From positions 434,001-498,000 of the forward strand of contig NZ_SLZG01000002.1 in assembly GCF_004341625.1 (NCBI RefSeq): a stretch of 64,000 nt of DNA, read 5' to 3'. A model generated the notes under the pieces. That model was not told where the DNA came from. It searched no databases and worked only from the letters and a program-made list of their open reading frames with translations. Positions 1 to 9,293 of the stretch are shown piece after piece; the first letter of the stretch is position 1, and each line of letters opens with the position of its first letter. The DNA is from Rhizobium sp. BK376. Lineage in GTDB: Bacteria > Pseudomonadota > Alphaproteobacteria > Rhizobiales > Rhizobiaceae. The position numbers and the translations under genes were made by a program.

Positions 1-643
1 AAGCTACATCAAGACGGACGAGACCGGCGTGATCGTCGCGATCCGCGAGAAGGAAGTGATCTCCGATCTCTTCTCCGTCGGCGGCTATTTCTTCCGCAAG
101 CCGGCGCACTACGTCAGCACGTTCGAAACGCTTCTGGAAGAAAAGGCGAGCTGGCAGCGCGAGCTATATACCTCGGACATCATCGCCAGCATGATCCTGG
201 AAGGCGAACCCTTTTCGTCCCGCCGGGTCACCGAGTACGAGGATTGGGGTACGCTGAAGGAATGGCGCCGCAATCTCCAGCAGAAGGGCACCTATTTCGT
301 CCTGCTTGACGGCTTCGTCCTGCAGCGCGGCAATGCCCATTTCTCCCCGAGATTCGGCGACGTCGCCGCCAATGACGAAGCGGTATCGGTCGTCCGCGAG
401 CTGATTTCCGAGGGACACAAGGTTATCTTCATCTCCATCCGCCCGGCGAATACCCGCAAGGAGACTGAGGAACAGCTCCGTGCGCTCGATCTGCCCTTCG
501 ACGATATCCTGTTCGATATGCCGATAGGCCGCTACAGCGTCGTAAGCGCACCGCATGCGACAGTGCCCTTTACGACGGCACACGGATTGGAACTGGCACC
601 AAGCGATCCTCACCTGGTCGCGAAGCTGCGATTTGAGAACTAA
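1..643 (+). CDS. Nucleotidyltransferase-like/HAD-like protein, C-terminal part (5' end outside window)
   Basis: The reading frame is open from base 2 to the TAA at 641-643, so the gene begins upstream of the window and the GTG at 29 is only an internal codon. The visible 213 residues start with a segment resembling the end of a sugar-nucleotidyltransferase domain (GGYFF followed by a short Phe/Glu-rich stretch). They continue into a HAD-like region: FVLLDG, where the Asp fits the nucleophile position, and later a VIFISIRP segment like HAD motif II. Such fusions occur in polysaccharide or nucleotide-sugar loci, but substrate and pathway cannot be read from this fragment. The domain assignment is inference from short motifs. 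Confidence 0.6.
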   Translation, partial: SYIKTDETGVIVAIREKEVISDLFSVGGYFFRKPAHYVSTFETLLEEKASWQRELYTSDIIASMILEGEPFSSRRVTEYEDWGTLKEWRRNLQQKGTYFVLLDGFVLQRGNAHFSPRFGDVAANDEAVSVVRELISEGHKVIFISIRPANTRKETEEQLRALDLPFDDILFDMPIGRYSVVSAPHATVPFTTAHGLELAPSDPHLVAKLRFEN

Positions 644-751
644 CAAATTGACGCGGACAGGGCACCCGGCCCAGCAGCCGGGTGTTCATGTAAACGCAGC
701 ATTCATTTGCCGGCGAACTACGATTTATCGAGACTGTGGTAAAAAGGGAAA

Positions 752-828
752 TGGCGCACCCGACAGGATTCGAACCTGTGACCTTTGGAATCGGAATCCA
801 ACACTCTATCCAGCTGAGCTACGGGTGC
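752..828 (-). tRNA. tRNA-Arg (anticodon CCG)
   Basis: The minus strand folds into a 77-nt cloverleaf. The acceptor stem starts GCACCCG and pairs with CGGGTGC, followed by an encoded CCA. The D-arm contains AGCTCAGCTGGATAGAG, the anticodon stem TTGGA/TCCAA encloses the loop TTCCGAT (anticodon CCG, reading CGG, Arg), and the T-arm contains GGTTCGAATCC. All invariant features are present. Confidence 0.96.
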
Positions 829-939
829 ATGCCTGAAGCGATGTGACTCGCTTGTCCGATGGGTGGTTCTTAACCTAGGAACCGTTTGGCTTCAATGCGG
901 AAAATGCTGCAGAAGCATATAAGGGAGCATCGAAGTCGT

Positions 940-977
940 TAAAAGCGAAAGGCCGCGAACCGGATGGTTTGCGGCCT
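940..977 (-). terminator. Rho-independent terminator of the xylFHG operon
   Basis: On the minus strand AGGCCGC (977-971) pairs with GCGGCCT (956-950). The inner AACC/GGTT pairs continue after one A-C mismatch, the loop is ATCC, and a T-rich TTTCGCTTTT tail follows. It lies about 20 nt after the stop of the ATP-binding gene. Confidence 0.8.
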
Positions 978-999
978 CGTTGTCTTTATGACCAAGAGA

Positions 1000-1785
1000 T
1001 CAAGCAACCTTCATGGCGCCAGGGCCGGGGATGGCTTTTGGCGGCACCTTGCCGAGGATGATCATGCCGAGGACTTCGTCCTTGGTGACGTCCTCGGTGC
1101 GGGCGTGGCCGACGACCTGGCCGTTCTTCATGACGGAGACGCGGTCGGCGAGATCGAAGACGTCGTGGATGTCGTGGCTGATGAGGAAGATGCCGATGCC
1201 TTCCTTCTTCAGCTGCTTGATCAGCTCGCCGACCTGCGCCGTTTCCTGGGGGCCGAGGGCCGCGGTCGGCTCGTCCATGATCAGGATGCGGGCGTTGAAG
1301 AGGATGGCGCGGGCGATCGCAACCGACTGGCGCTGGCCGCCCGAGAGCGCTTTCACCGGCTCCTTGAAGCGCTTGAAGTTCGGGTTGAGGCGCCCCATCA
1401 CTTCGCGGGTCGAGGCTTCCATGGCGACGTCGTCGAGCGTGCCCCACTTTGTCTGCAGCTCGCGGCCGAGGTAGAGGTTGGCGGCGGCGTCGACATTGTC
1501 GGCGACGGCGAGCGTCTGGTAGATCGTCTCGATGCCGAATTTCTTGGCGTCGCGCGGCGTCTTGATATCGACCGGTTCGCCGTTGATCAGGATGTCGCCC
1601 GAGTCGCGCTTGTAGGCGCCGGAGAGAATCTTGATCAGCGTCGACTTGCCGGCGCCGTTATGGCCGAGCAGTGCGACGACTTCGCCTGGATAGAGGTCGA
1701 TAGAGGCGTTGTCGACTGCGTGGATGCCGCCGAAGGAAATGGAAATGTTCCTCATTTCCACGAGCGGAGTGGTTTGATCCGTCAT
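1000..1785 (-). CDS. xylG: Sugar ABC transporter ATP-binding protein (xylose type, single domain)
   Basis: Energises sugar import with the adjacent permease and binding protein. It has 261 residues from the ATG at 1785; the open frame runs further upstream but that part overlaps the permease gene. Walker [10 protein letters not shown] lies near residues 37-45, the signature is [14 protein letters not shown], Walker B is [11 protein letters not shown] and the H-loop is LISHD. E. coli XylG has two fused ABC domains; this is a single-domain form, as in the rhizobial fructose transporter FrcA, so it presumably works as a homodimer. The start lies 14 nt after the permease stop, so it is co-transcribed. 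Substrate is inferred from the binding protein; fructose or ribose is possible. Confidence 0.85.
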   Translation of the reverse strand: MTDQTTPLVEMRNISISFGGIHAVDNASIDLYPGEVVALLGHNGAGKSTLIKILSGAYKRDSGDILINGEPVDIKTPRDAKKFGIETIYQTLAVADNVDAAANLYLGRELQTKWGTLDDVAMEASTREVMGRLNPNFKRFKEPVKALSGGQRQSVAIARAILFNARILIMDEPTAALGPQETAQVGELIKQLKKEGIGIFLISHDIHDVFDLADRVSVMKNGQVVGHARTEDVTKDEVLGMIILGKVPPKAIPGPGAMKVA

Positions 1786-1799
1786 AGTTCGGAATCCCT

Positions 1800-3128
1800 T
1801 TACTTGGCGCGCGAGCGATAGACGATGTCGAGCCAGACGGCGATGACAAGGACGACACCGACGACGACGTTCTGGATTGGCGTATCGACATTGGCAAGCC
1901 CCATGCCCGATTGCAGCGACTGCATCACCAGGGCGCCGATCATGGCGCCGGCGACCGTGCCGCTGCCGCCGGCAAGCGACGTGCCGCCAATGACGGCTGC
2001 GGCGATGGTGAAGAGCTCGTAGGTGGTGCCTTGCGAATTGACCGCAGAGTTCAGGCGGGCGGTGGAGATGGCAGCCGCGACCGCAGCCAGGAAGCCCATC
2101 AGCGCGAAGATCTTCACGATGACCCACCGCGTCTTGATACCGGCGAGTTCAGCCGCTTCCGGGTTGCCGCCGATCGCGAAGACATAGCGGCCGAAGCGCA
2201 GGCGCGTGGCGATGAAAGTCATCACGATGCCGATGAAGAGGGCGATAAGAACCGGAACGGCGATGCCGTAGGGGATGTCCAGCCCGGCCTCGGGCCACTG
2301 GATATTGTGATCGGTTGCGTACCGCTTTGCGATGCCGATCGGCCAGTAGTAGCTGTTGAAAAGATAGACAGTACCGAGCACCAGGGCCGAACCGAGGGCG
2401 CCCAGGAAATATTCCGCCCAGAGCGGACGCCGCGGAAAGTGGAAACGCTTTCGCTGTTGGCGGGAACCGATGATGCCGGCGATGATCAGCAGGCAGGCAA
2501 TTATGCCGATCACCCAGCTCCAGGTCGCCCCGATCGAACCGGTTGCGCCGCCGCCGCCCATGACGACGAATGTGGAATCCATCGGCGCAACTGTCTGGCC
2601 TGATGTCACATACCAGGCCAAGCCGCGCCAGACGAGAAGCCCGCCGAGCGTGACGATGAAGGAAGGGACATTCATGAAGGCGGTGATGGCACCCTGGAAG
2701 GCACCTATGGCCGTACCGATCGCGAGGCCGCAGATCAAGGTAATGATCCAGGTCCAGGAACTGTCGAAGCCGAGATATTGCGGCAGCCATTTGGCCTGGA
2801 TGACGCCCATGATCATCGCGACGAAGCCGAGCACCGAGCCGACCGAAAGGTCGATATTGCGTGTGACGATGACCAGCACCATGCCTGTCGCCAGCACCGA
2901 GATTTCGCAGGTCTGAACCGAGAGGTTCCAAAGGTTTCTGGGCGTCAGGAATTCCCGGCCGTCGAATATTCGCAGGTAAAGATCGAAGCCGATCCAGATG
3001 ATCAGCAGCGCTCCGATCATGCCGAGCAGGCGGGTATCGATTTCGGTTGCGCGCAGGAAGCGGACGATTGCGCCGCTTTCCGCATTGCGGGGACCGCTCG
3101 ATGTTGTGGACTGTGTCATGTCGGCCAT
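1800..3128 (-). CDS. xylH: Sugar ABC transporter permease (XylH-like)
   Basis: Inner-membrane permease of the CUT2/ribose-type family, about 442 residues from the ATG at 3128. A GGAGAA sequence lies 10 nt before this start; a second ATG three codons later (3119) and an upstream in-frame extension to 3218 are less likely. About ten hydrophobic segments are visible. The family motifs are [11 protein letters not shown] after the third helix and a C-terminal [11 protein letters not shown] followed by a [12 protein letters not shown] stretch. It is the middle gene of xylF-xylH-xylG, separated from xylF by a gap of roughly 270 nt that contains a hairpin. Confidence 0.87.
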   Translation of the reverse strand: MADMTQSTTSSGPRNAESGAIVRFLRATEIDTRLLGMIGALLIIWIGFDLYLRIFDGREFLTPRNLWNLSVQTCEISVLATGMVLVIVTRNIDLSVGSVLGFVAMIMGVIQAKWLPQYLGFDSSWTWIITLICGLAIGTAIGAFQGAITAFMNVPSFIVTLGGLLVWRGLAWYVTSGQTVAPMDSTFVVMGGGGATGSIGATWSWVIGIIACLLIIAGIIGSRQQRKRFHFPRRPLWAEYFLGALGSALVLGTVYLFNSYYWPIGIAKRYATDHNIQWPEAGLDIPYGIAVPVLIALFIGIVMTFIATRLRFGRYVFAIGGNPEAAELAGIKTRWVIVKIFALMGFLAAVAAAISTARLNSAVNSQGTTYELFTIAAAVIGGTSLAGGSGTVAGAMIGALVMQSLQSGMGLANVDTPIQNVVVGVVLVIAVWLDIVYRSRAK

Positions 3129-3342
3129 CGCTTTGCCGTTCTCCACTGTTGGGCGCTGGCCCGCGACATCTTTCACCGTCGCTGGCAATAGTCTCGCGCT
3201 GATCTCATTATACGCCATCGCCGACCGGCAGTAATGCTTGGCGGTCGCGCCGACGCGCCCGTTGCGTGCGGCGGGCGGCTGCGGTGGCGCAGGGGTCGTG
3301 CAGTGAGGGGGTCCTCGTTCGGAGGCTTTGTCCTACTGCATT

Positions 3343-3374
3343 CGACGCCGCAACGGAGGGCCGCTACGGCGTCG
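3343..3374 (-). promoter_or_regulatory. Intercistronic hairpin between xylF and xylH
   Basis: Perfect 8-bp inverted repeat CGACGCCG (3343-3350) and CGGCGTCG (3367-3374) with a 16-nt loop and no T-tract. The position, just after the binding-protein gene and before the permease, is typical for stems that protect or truncate transporter mRNAs so that the binding protein is made in excess. Function is inferred. Confidence 0.5.
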
Positions 3375-3399
3375 GCAGTTCTAGCTGGTTAGGCGGCGA

Positions 3400-4440
3400 T
3401 TAGTTGCAAGCTGCAACCGAGCCGGCCTTGACGCCCTGGCAAGCTTCAGCCTTGGAGATCCAGCCCGCGTCGATGACGAGGTTCAGGTTGTCCTTGGTGA
3501 TACCGATCGGGGTCAGGAAGACCGACTTCATCGGAACGTGCTTCGCGCCGCCGGTGAAGGTCTGTACGCCGCTGATCTGGTCCATCGTCTTGCCGCCCGC
3601 GAGATCGAGGGCGATTTCAGCAGCGCGCTTGCCGAGTTCGCGGCTGTCCTTCCAGACAGACACGGTCTGTGTGCCGAGCGCGATACGGTTCAGAGCAGCC
3701 TTGTCGGCGTCCTGGCCCGAAACCGGCACGGAGCCGGCGAGACCCTGGGCGTCGAGAGCAGCAACAGCACCGCCGGCGGTGCCGTCGTTGGAAGCAACGA
3801 CTGCGTCAACCTTGTTGTTGTTGGCGGTCAGGAACTGTTCCATGTTGCGCTGTGCGTTCTGCGGCAGCCAGCCGTCGGTATAGGCTTCGCCGACGTTCTT
3901 GATCTTGCCGGCGTCGATTGCGGGCTTCAGCACTTCCATCTGGCCTGAGAACAGGAAGTCGGCGTTCGGGTCGGAGGAGGAGCCCTTGATGAAGACGTAG
4001 TTGCCTTCCGGCTTTGCCTTCAGGACTTCGCGAGCCTGCATGCGGCCCACTTCCTTGTTGTCGAAGGTGATGTAGAAGGCAGCCGGATTTTCGATCAGGC
4101 GGTCGTAGCCGACAACCGGGATGCCTTCGTCGGCGGCCTTTTCGATGGCCGGGCCGATGGCGTCGCTATCCTGAGCAAGGATGATCAGAGCGTTTGCGCC
4201 CTGCGAGATCAGGGATTCAACGTCCGTGAGCTGCTTGGAAGCGGAAGACTGGGCGTCTGCGGAAATGTACTTGGCGCCAACGGCAGCGAGTGCCTTCTTG
4301 ATGGCGGCTTCGTCGGTCTTCCAGCGTTCTTCCTGGAAGTTCGACCAGGACACGCCGACCACCAGATCCTTGGCGAAAGCCGCCGTCTGCATGGTCAAAA
4401 CGAGGGCCGCGCCAGCGGCCAGCTTGATAAATGATCTCAA
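3400..4440 (-). CDS. xylF: D-xylose ABC transporter substrate-binding protein
   Basis: Periplasmic sugar-binding protein of the ribose/xylose class, 346 residues. It has a signal peptide of about 23 residues ending AFA-KD. Family landmarks like those of E. coli XylF are [78 protein letters not shown] and [10 protein letters not shown]. The start is TTG at 4440: GGGAGGG lies just 4 nt upstream and no ATG precedes the signal peptide. It is the first gene of the xylFHG operon, divergent from a ROK repressor, which fits xylose-responsive control. Confidence 0.88.
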   Translation of the reverse strand: MRSFIKLAAGAALVLTMQTAAFAKDLVVGVSWSNFQEERWKTDEAAIKKALAAVGAKYISADAQSSASKQLTDVESLISQGANALIILAQDSDAIGPAIEKAADEGIPVVGYDRLIENPAAFYITFDNKEVGRMQAREVLKAKPEGNYVFIKGSSSDPNADFLFSGQMEVLKPAIDAGKIKNVGEAYTDGWLPQNAQRNMEQFLTANNNKVDAVVASNDGTAGGAVAALDAQGLAGSVPVSGQDADKAALNRIALGTQTVSVWKDSRELGKRAAEIALDLAGGKTMDQISGVQTFTGGAKHVPMKSVFLTPIGITKDNLNLVIDAGWISKAEACQGVKAGSVAACN

Positions 4441-4527
4441 TTTACCCTCCCGAGTGAATGCGACCGCACGTACCCTAAAGCTCCCGCCGGCCGCCGCGAT
4501 AACGCTGACGAGAAAGCTATGGATTTT

Positions 4528-4546
4528 TTTCTCGACAGTCGAGAAA
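4528..4546. promoter_or_regulatory. Palindromic operator candidate between xylF and the ROK regulator
   Basis: Perfect inverted repeat tttctcga-cag-tcgagaaa in the divergent gap. On the xylF strand a TTGACA box (4576-4571) precedes TAAATT (4550-4545), which overlaps the palindrome. The 20-nt spacer is long for a sigma70 promoter. The AT-flanked, odd-spaced palindrome next to a ROK gene is the expected layout for its binding site. Binding is inferred. Confidence 0.6.
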
Positions 4547-4660
4547 TTTAGTGTCAGAGATTTTTGAAGCTGTCAACACTGCATTCTTAGGTTTAAACGG
4601 CCCCATCAGAAGGGCATTCGGGAATTGCAGATGAGGGGGAAGGAATGGAGGGGGGACGGC

Positions 4661-5908
4661 TTGAATCAGAGCAAGTCGAGTACGGAATTGGTGCGCCAGC
4701 GAAACAGCGTGCTGGTGCTGCGGGCATTGCGGCGCCACGGTTCGCTCGCCCATACCGAGATCTCTGATTTTACGAAGCTTTCCTCCGCAACCGTGTCGGC
4801 GATCACCGCCGATCTCGAACGCGCGCAGATTATCGCGAAAACGGAACAGCAGGCGGCAACCGGCCGCGGGCGTCCTCGCGTTCTGTTTTCGCAGCGCCGC
4901 GATTGCGGCTACATCGTCATCGTCATCATCTCCTCGGATGCGGTCCAATATTCGCTGGTGGACTATGCTGGAACGCTGCTCGACCGATTTACCGAGGACC
5001 GCGTGCAGGAGGGGCAACCTGTCTCGCAATTCGTCAGGGCCCTGCAGGAGGGGCTGGAGCGAATCGTAGAGCGGTCGAAGATCGCCCGCGATCAGGTCCT
5101 GCTCATTTCGATCAGCAGCAAGGGGTTGGTCGACAGCCTCGCGCCGGTGCTGCGCTGGTCGCCGATTTTCGGGCGCAATCAGATCGATTTTGCCGAGGCG
5201 CTGAGGGGGCGCTGGCAGGCCAAGGTCATTCTGGGCAATGAAACGCTGCTGGTCGCCGCGGCACTGGGACTGCGCGATGAATATGATAAGGGCGAGCGGT
5301 TTCGCGCGCTGGCTGCGCTTTCGCTCGGCCACAGCATCGGGCTTGGGATCGTTTCGCGACTGCCGGGTGGCGAGCACGAGGTTTCGGCGCCGAATTTCGG
5401 GCATATGCTGCATATACCCGATGGCGCCCTCTGCCGCTGCGGATCGCATGGCTGCGTGGAGGCCTATGCCGGTTTTTATGCAATCCTCAGAGCCGCCTTC
5501 GACGTCCCGCGGGATACCATCCCGGCAAAGTTCGTCCCAATCTCGGAGCTCGACAAGATCGCCGCTAGCGCGCGGCAGGGCAATCGCCGTAACGGATTTG
5601 CCTTCCGTCAGGCTGGTCTCGTGCTGGGCAACGGGATTTCGCGCGTCCTTAGCCTCAATGACCTGATGCCGATTGCGATCACCGGGCCGGGCGCGCGCTA
5701 CTACGACCTGCTGCGCGAGGGCCTCGAGGAGGGACTCGCGCAGTCGCATATCGTGCGGATGGAGGGAATGCCTGAATTGCGGGTGGTCGCGGACGAGCCG
5801 GCGCTCGTCTTCGAGGGGCATCTGAACCGCGCGCTGGCGCTCATCGACAGCGATATCGTCATGTCGGGAGCAACGACGAACATGGAATTGAACGAACAGC
5901 TTGGCTAG
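4661..5908 (+). CDS. ROK-family transcriptional regulator (XylR-type)
   Basis: Sugar-responsive repressor. An N-terminal winged helix-turn-helix (LRRHGSLAHTEISDFTKL then SSATVSAITADLERA) is followed by a GRGRP hinge and a ROK/sugar-kinase-like domain. The ROK zinc motif is CRCGSHGC-VEAYAG. Start chosen: TTG at 4661, because a GGAGGGGGG run lies directly upstream at optimal spacing; an in-frame ATG at 4631 has no comparable SD. That gives 415 residues, normal for the family. It is divergent from xylF, so it probably represses xylFHG and responds to the imported pentose. Confidence 0.85.
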   Translation: MNQSKSSTELVRQRNSVLVLRALRRHGSLAHTEISDFTKLSSATVSAITADLERAQIIAKTEQQAATGRGRPRVLFSQRRDCGYIVIVIISSDAVQYSLVDYAGTLLDRFTEDRVQEGQPVSQFVRALQEGLERIVERSKIARDQVLLISISSKGLVDSLAPVLRWSPIFGRNQIDFAEALRGRWQAKVILGNETLLVAAALGLRDEYDKGERFRALAALSLGHSIGLGIVSRLPGGEHEVSAPNFGHMLHIPDGALCRCGSHGCVEAYAGFYAILRAAFDVPRDTIPAKFVPISELDKIAASARQGNRRNGFAFRQAGLVLGNGISRVLSLNDLMPIAITGPGARYYDLLREGLEEGLAQSHIVRMEGMPELRVVADEPALVFEGHLNRALALIDSDIVMSGATTNMELNEQLG

Positions 5909-5943
5909 TGCCCTGAAAGGATGCTGCCAAAGGGAGGGCGAGA

Positions 5944-7342
5944 ATGAGGAAGCTGGTACTGATGTGCCTCTGTCTGGCAGCGGCGGGCGGCCCCGCGCTG
6001 GCAGGGGAGCCGTGAAAGGAAAATACGCCGGCGCTGGGGTAGGCGGGGCCGACGTCTGGGGTCATCTGACGGCTGACCAGCTGAACCATCTGACCGATAT
6101 CGGCCAGCAGCTGTTTATGGCACGGTTCACGGTCGAGGACGGGGCAGGGCGGCCCGGCGCGACGCAGGCGATCGTGCCCACCAAGCGCAAGCATCCGGTC
6201 CTCAACGAATTCAGCCGAACGGCCGGCATCGATGCCAATGCCTGTTCCTCCTGCCATAACCTGCCATTTCCCGGGGGTGCCGGCGACTTCACCACCAATG
6301 TCTTCGTGTCCGAAGGCTTCGAGAGTGCCGATTTCGACACGACCGACCCGCAGTTCTCCGACGAGCGGGGCACCAACAGCCTGTTCGGCGACGGCCTGCT
6401 GGAGCTTCTGGCGCGCGAGATGACGACCGATCTGCAGAAGGAGCGCGGCGATGCGATTGCGCTCGCCGCCCAGACGGGCGAGCCGCAGCGTGTCGCGCTT
6501 GAGACCAAGGGCGTGAAATACGGCTGGATCACCGCCCAGCCGGACGGGCTCGTCGACATGCGCGAGCTTGACGGCATCGACATGGATCTGGTGATCCGTC
6601 CCTTCAGCCAGAAGGGTGTCATGACCTCGCTACGCCAGTTTACCGTCAACGCGCTGAACCAGCATCACGGCATGGAGCCGGTGGAGCGCTTTGGCGGACG
6701 CTGGACGGGCACAACCGATTTCGACGAGGACGGCCATCCCGATGAAGTCAGCGACGGCGACGTTTCGGCGCTGGTCGCCTGGCAGGCGACGCTGCCGGCG
6801 CCGGTGCAGAAAGTGCCGGACGATCCAAAATGGCGGCAGATGGCGAAAAGCTTTTCACCGGTATTGGCTGCACCTCCTGCCACATGGAAAGCCTGCCGCT
6901 CGACAGCCTCTCCTTCTCCGATCCGGGACCGGAGGACATGGCGGGGACGCTGAACGTCACCCAGGTGAAGGAGCCGGCGGTCTACGATCTCTCGCAGCGC
7001 GACCGGACGAAGAAGCTGAAGCGCAACGACAAGGGCCAGGTGCTGGTACCGCTGTTCGGCGACCTCAAACGCCATACGATGACGGACAACGACATCGACC
7101 AGCTCGGCAACGAGCTGATCGCCCAGCGCTTCGTCGATCGCAACATCTTCATGACGGCTGAACTCTGGGGCGTGGCCTCGACGCCGCCATATGGCCACCG
7201 CAACGACATCACCACGATGGACGGCGTTATTCGCGCCCATGGCGGCGACGGCCGCAAGGCGTGCGATGCCTATGTCAACGCTTCGGACGAGGACCGTTCG
7301 AAGATCATCGCCTTCCTCAAGACGCTGGAGATCGAACAATGA
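5944..7342 (+). pseudogene. Di-heme oxidoreductase (DUF1111 family), interrupted by two -1 frameshifts
   Basis: The parts of one periplasmic di-heme protein lie in three frames. The ATG at 5944, behind GGGAGGG, encodes a signal peptide (MRKLVLMCLCLAAAGG then PALA) but meets TGA at 6013. The body (from about 6012: GKYAGAG through the first heme site CSSCH near 6244) continues one base back in the next frame. At an A4 run (6827-6830) the frame must slip back once more to read MAADGEKLFTGIG and the second heme site CTSCH; without that the first frame ends at 6953. One added base at each site would restore about 467 codons. Either the gene is decayed or the assembly lacks two bases. The last codon overlaps the next gene (ATGA). 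Confidence 0.8.
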
Positions 7343-9072
7343 AGAAGATCGTCTCCCTCATCGCCAGCGTCGGCATGGTCGCTTACGCACTCGCGCCCTT
7401 CGCCGCTTTCGCTGAAGACAAGCCGGCGCAGCCGGAAGCGCCTTTCCTGATGGATGTGCCGCACTTCCAGGAGGAGGCCGTCGCCGCCGGCATCGACCAT
7501 CAATATACCGGCGGCTGGGAATATTTCGTCGGTGGCGGTGTCGCGAGCTTCGATTGCAACGGCGATCGCAAGCCGGACCTCATGCTGGCCGGCGGCACCA
7601 GTCCGATCGGACTCTATGTCAACCAGAGCCAGACCGGTGGGGCGCTGAAGTTCCAGCAGATTCCAGTCAATCTCTCGGACAAGGACCAGCGCTCGGTTCT
7701 CGGCATCTATCCGATAGATATCGACAATGACGGCTACACCGATCTGGTGCTGCTGCGCCTTGGCGAAAACATCATCCTGAAGGGCGGCCCTAACTGTACC
7801 TTCGAGAAGGCGAACAAGACATTCGCCTTCGACGGCGGCAAGGACTGGACAACGGCCTTTGCGGCCACTTGGGAGGCGGGCAACAAATATCCGACGCTCG
7901 CCTTCGGCAATTATGTCGATCGCTATGCGCCGGGCACGCCTTTCGGGACCTGCAGCGACGACGTCTTCGACCGGCCCGTCGGCAACGACAAGCCCGACTA
8001 TTCCAATCCGCTGCCGCTGAAGCCGAGCTATTGTACGCTCTCCATGCTGTTCACCGACTGGAATCACTCCGGCCAGGATTCGCTGCGCGTCGCCAACGAC
8101 CGGCAATATTATCGCGGCGGCCAGGAGCAGCTCTGGCAGATCGCGCCCGGCCGGCCGCCACGGCAATATACGGCAGCCGAGGGTTGGGCGGCGCTGCATA
8201 TCTGGGGAATGGGCCTCGCCGAGGCCGATCCGAAGGCCAACGGCATGCCGGAATATTTCATCACCTCGATGGGCGACAACAAACTGCAGGTACTTGACGA
8301 GGATGCCGACGAGAACAATCCCACCTATCGCGACACCGCCTATGAGGTGGGGGCCGCGGCCTACCGGCCCTATACGGGCAAGGATCATCGTCCGTCGACG
8401 GCCTGGCATGCGCAGTTCGCCGACGTCAACAACGACATGAAGACGGATCTGTTCATCACCAAGGGCAATGTCGAGGCCATGCCGGAATTCGCCGCCAGCG
8501 ACCCGGACGACCTGCTGATGGGCGGCTTCGACAACAAGTTCCACGAGATGGGCGAGGAGGCCGGCATCGCGCTGCCCGGCAAGGGCCGCGGCGCCGTCGT
8601 CGAGGATTTCAACAATGACGGCATGCTCGACATCCTCGTCGCCAACCGCATGCAGAAGGCCTTCCTCTACCGCAATCTCGGCGCCAAGACCGACTGGGGC
8701 TATCGCCCGCTCGGCAACTGGACGGAGATCGAGCTCGACAACGGCCCGATCAACCACATGGGCATCGGCGCCACCATCAATCTGCGCGCCGGCACCGTCA
8801 CCCAGGTGCAGCGCGTCCAGGTCGGCGGCGGCCACGCCTCCGGCCATGTCGGCTTCACCCATTTCGGCCTCGGCACGAACGAACGCGCCGTCATTCGCGT
8901 GCAATGGCCCGATGGGGAATGGAGCCAGCCCTACCGCATCTTCGCCAACCAGCATGTGGTGATCAAGCGCGGCACGACGGCGGCGCAGTATTGGTTCCCG
9001 CCACCTGCGGCGGAGAAGCAGGCGGTGGCGGTTCCGGCTGCTGTTGAGGGCGCGCCGGCTGTGGGGAAATAG
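7339..9072 (+). CDS. CRTAC1-like FG-GAP/VCBS repeat protein with ASPIC/UnbV domain
   Basis: Exported protein of 577 residues. A signal peptide (MKKIVSLIASVGMVAYALAP to about residue 26) precedes FG-GAP-type beta-propeller repeats with DxDxDG-like calcium loops (FDCNGDRKPDLML, DIDNDGYTDLVLL, DVNNDMKTDLFIT, DFNNDGMLDILVA). It ends in an ASPIC/UnbV domain with GIGATINLRAG and FGLGTNERAVIRVQWPDG. The start at 7339 overlaps the TGA of the upstream di-heme gene, so the two are translationally coupled and probably act together in the periplasm. The role is unknown. The reading frame is intact although its partner is broken. Confidence 0.82.
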   Translation: MKKIVSLIASVGMVAYALAPFAAFAEDKPAQPEAPFLMDVPHFQEEAVAAGIDHQYTGGWEYFVGGGVASFDCNGDRKPDLMLAGGTSPIGLYVNQSQTGGALKFQQIPVNLSDKDQRSVLGIYPIDIDNDGYTDLVLLRLGENIILKGGPNCTFEKANKTFAFDGGKDWTTAFAATWEAGNKYPTLAFGNYVDRYAPGTPFGTCSDDVFDRPVGNDKPDYSNPLPLKPSYCTLSMLFTDWNHSGQDSLRVANDRQYYRGGQEQLWQIAPGRPPRQYTAAEGWAALHIWGMGLAEADPKANGMPEYFITSMGDNKLQVLDEDADENNPTYRDTAYEVGAAAYRPYTGKDHRPSTAWHAQFADVNNDMKTDLFITKGNVEAMPEFAASDPDDLLMGGFDNKFHEMGEEAGIALPGKGRGAVVEDFNNDGMLDILVANRMQKAFLYRNLGAKTDWGYRPLGNWTEIELDNGPINHMGIGATINLRAGTVTQVQRVQVGGGHASGHVGFTHFGLGTNERAVIRVQWPDGEWSQPYRIFANQHVVIKRGTTAAQYWFPPPAAEKQAVAVPAAVEGAPAVGK

Positions 9073-9238
9073 GGGATCGGAGCGGCAGCTTTACGAGTTG
9101 GTGCTCCTGCATTTTCGCTTTGCGATGACGCGGGAGTCTTCTCGCCATGTGGACGCATGGCGGCTGGATCCCTGTGACGGGCACGGGGATGAGGGAGGGT
9201 GGGGTGGCGGTATCGCGAAGAAACGCGCCGTAGGACCC

Positions 9239-9269
9239 AAAAAAACGGCCGAAGTTTCCTCCGGCCGTT
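9239..9269 (-). terminator. Terminator downstream of iolG
   Basis: On the minus strand AACGGCCG pairs with CGGCCGTT (9269-9262 and 9251-9244), extended by GAG/CTT around a GAAA loop, followed by seven T residues. This is a strong intrinsic terminator. Confidence 0.88.
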
Positions 9270-9293
9270 CCCATAGAATCCTACGATCGGATT

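Noticed and set aside
29..643. GTG at 29 as the true start of the first gene
   Set aside because: The frame is open to the window edge and the protein lacks the beginning of its first domain, so the gene is truncated by the window.
6825..6833. Programmed -1 frameshift in the di-heme gene
   Set aside because: The A4 run is not in a canonical X-XXY-YYZ slippery heptamer in the zero frame, and a second independent break near 6012 makes mutation or sequence error the simpler explanation.
7270..8955. 561-codon minus-strand frame opposite the CRTAC1-like gene
   Set aside because: Shadow of the FG-GAP coding sequence; no SD and biased composition.
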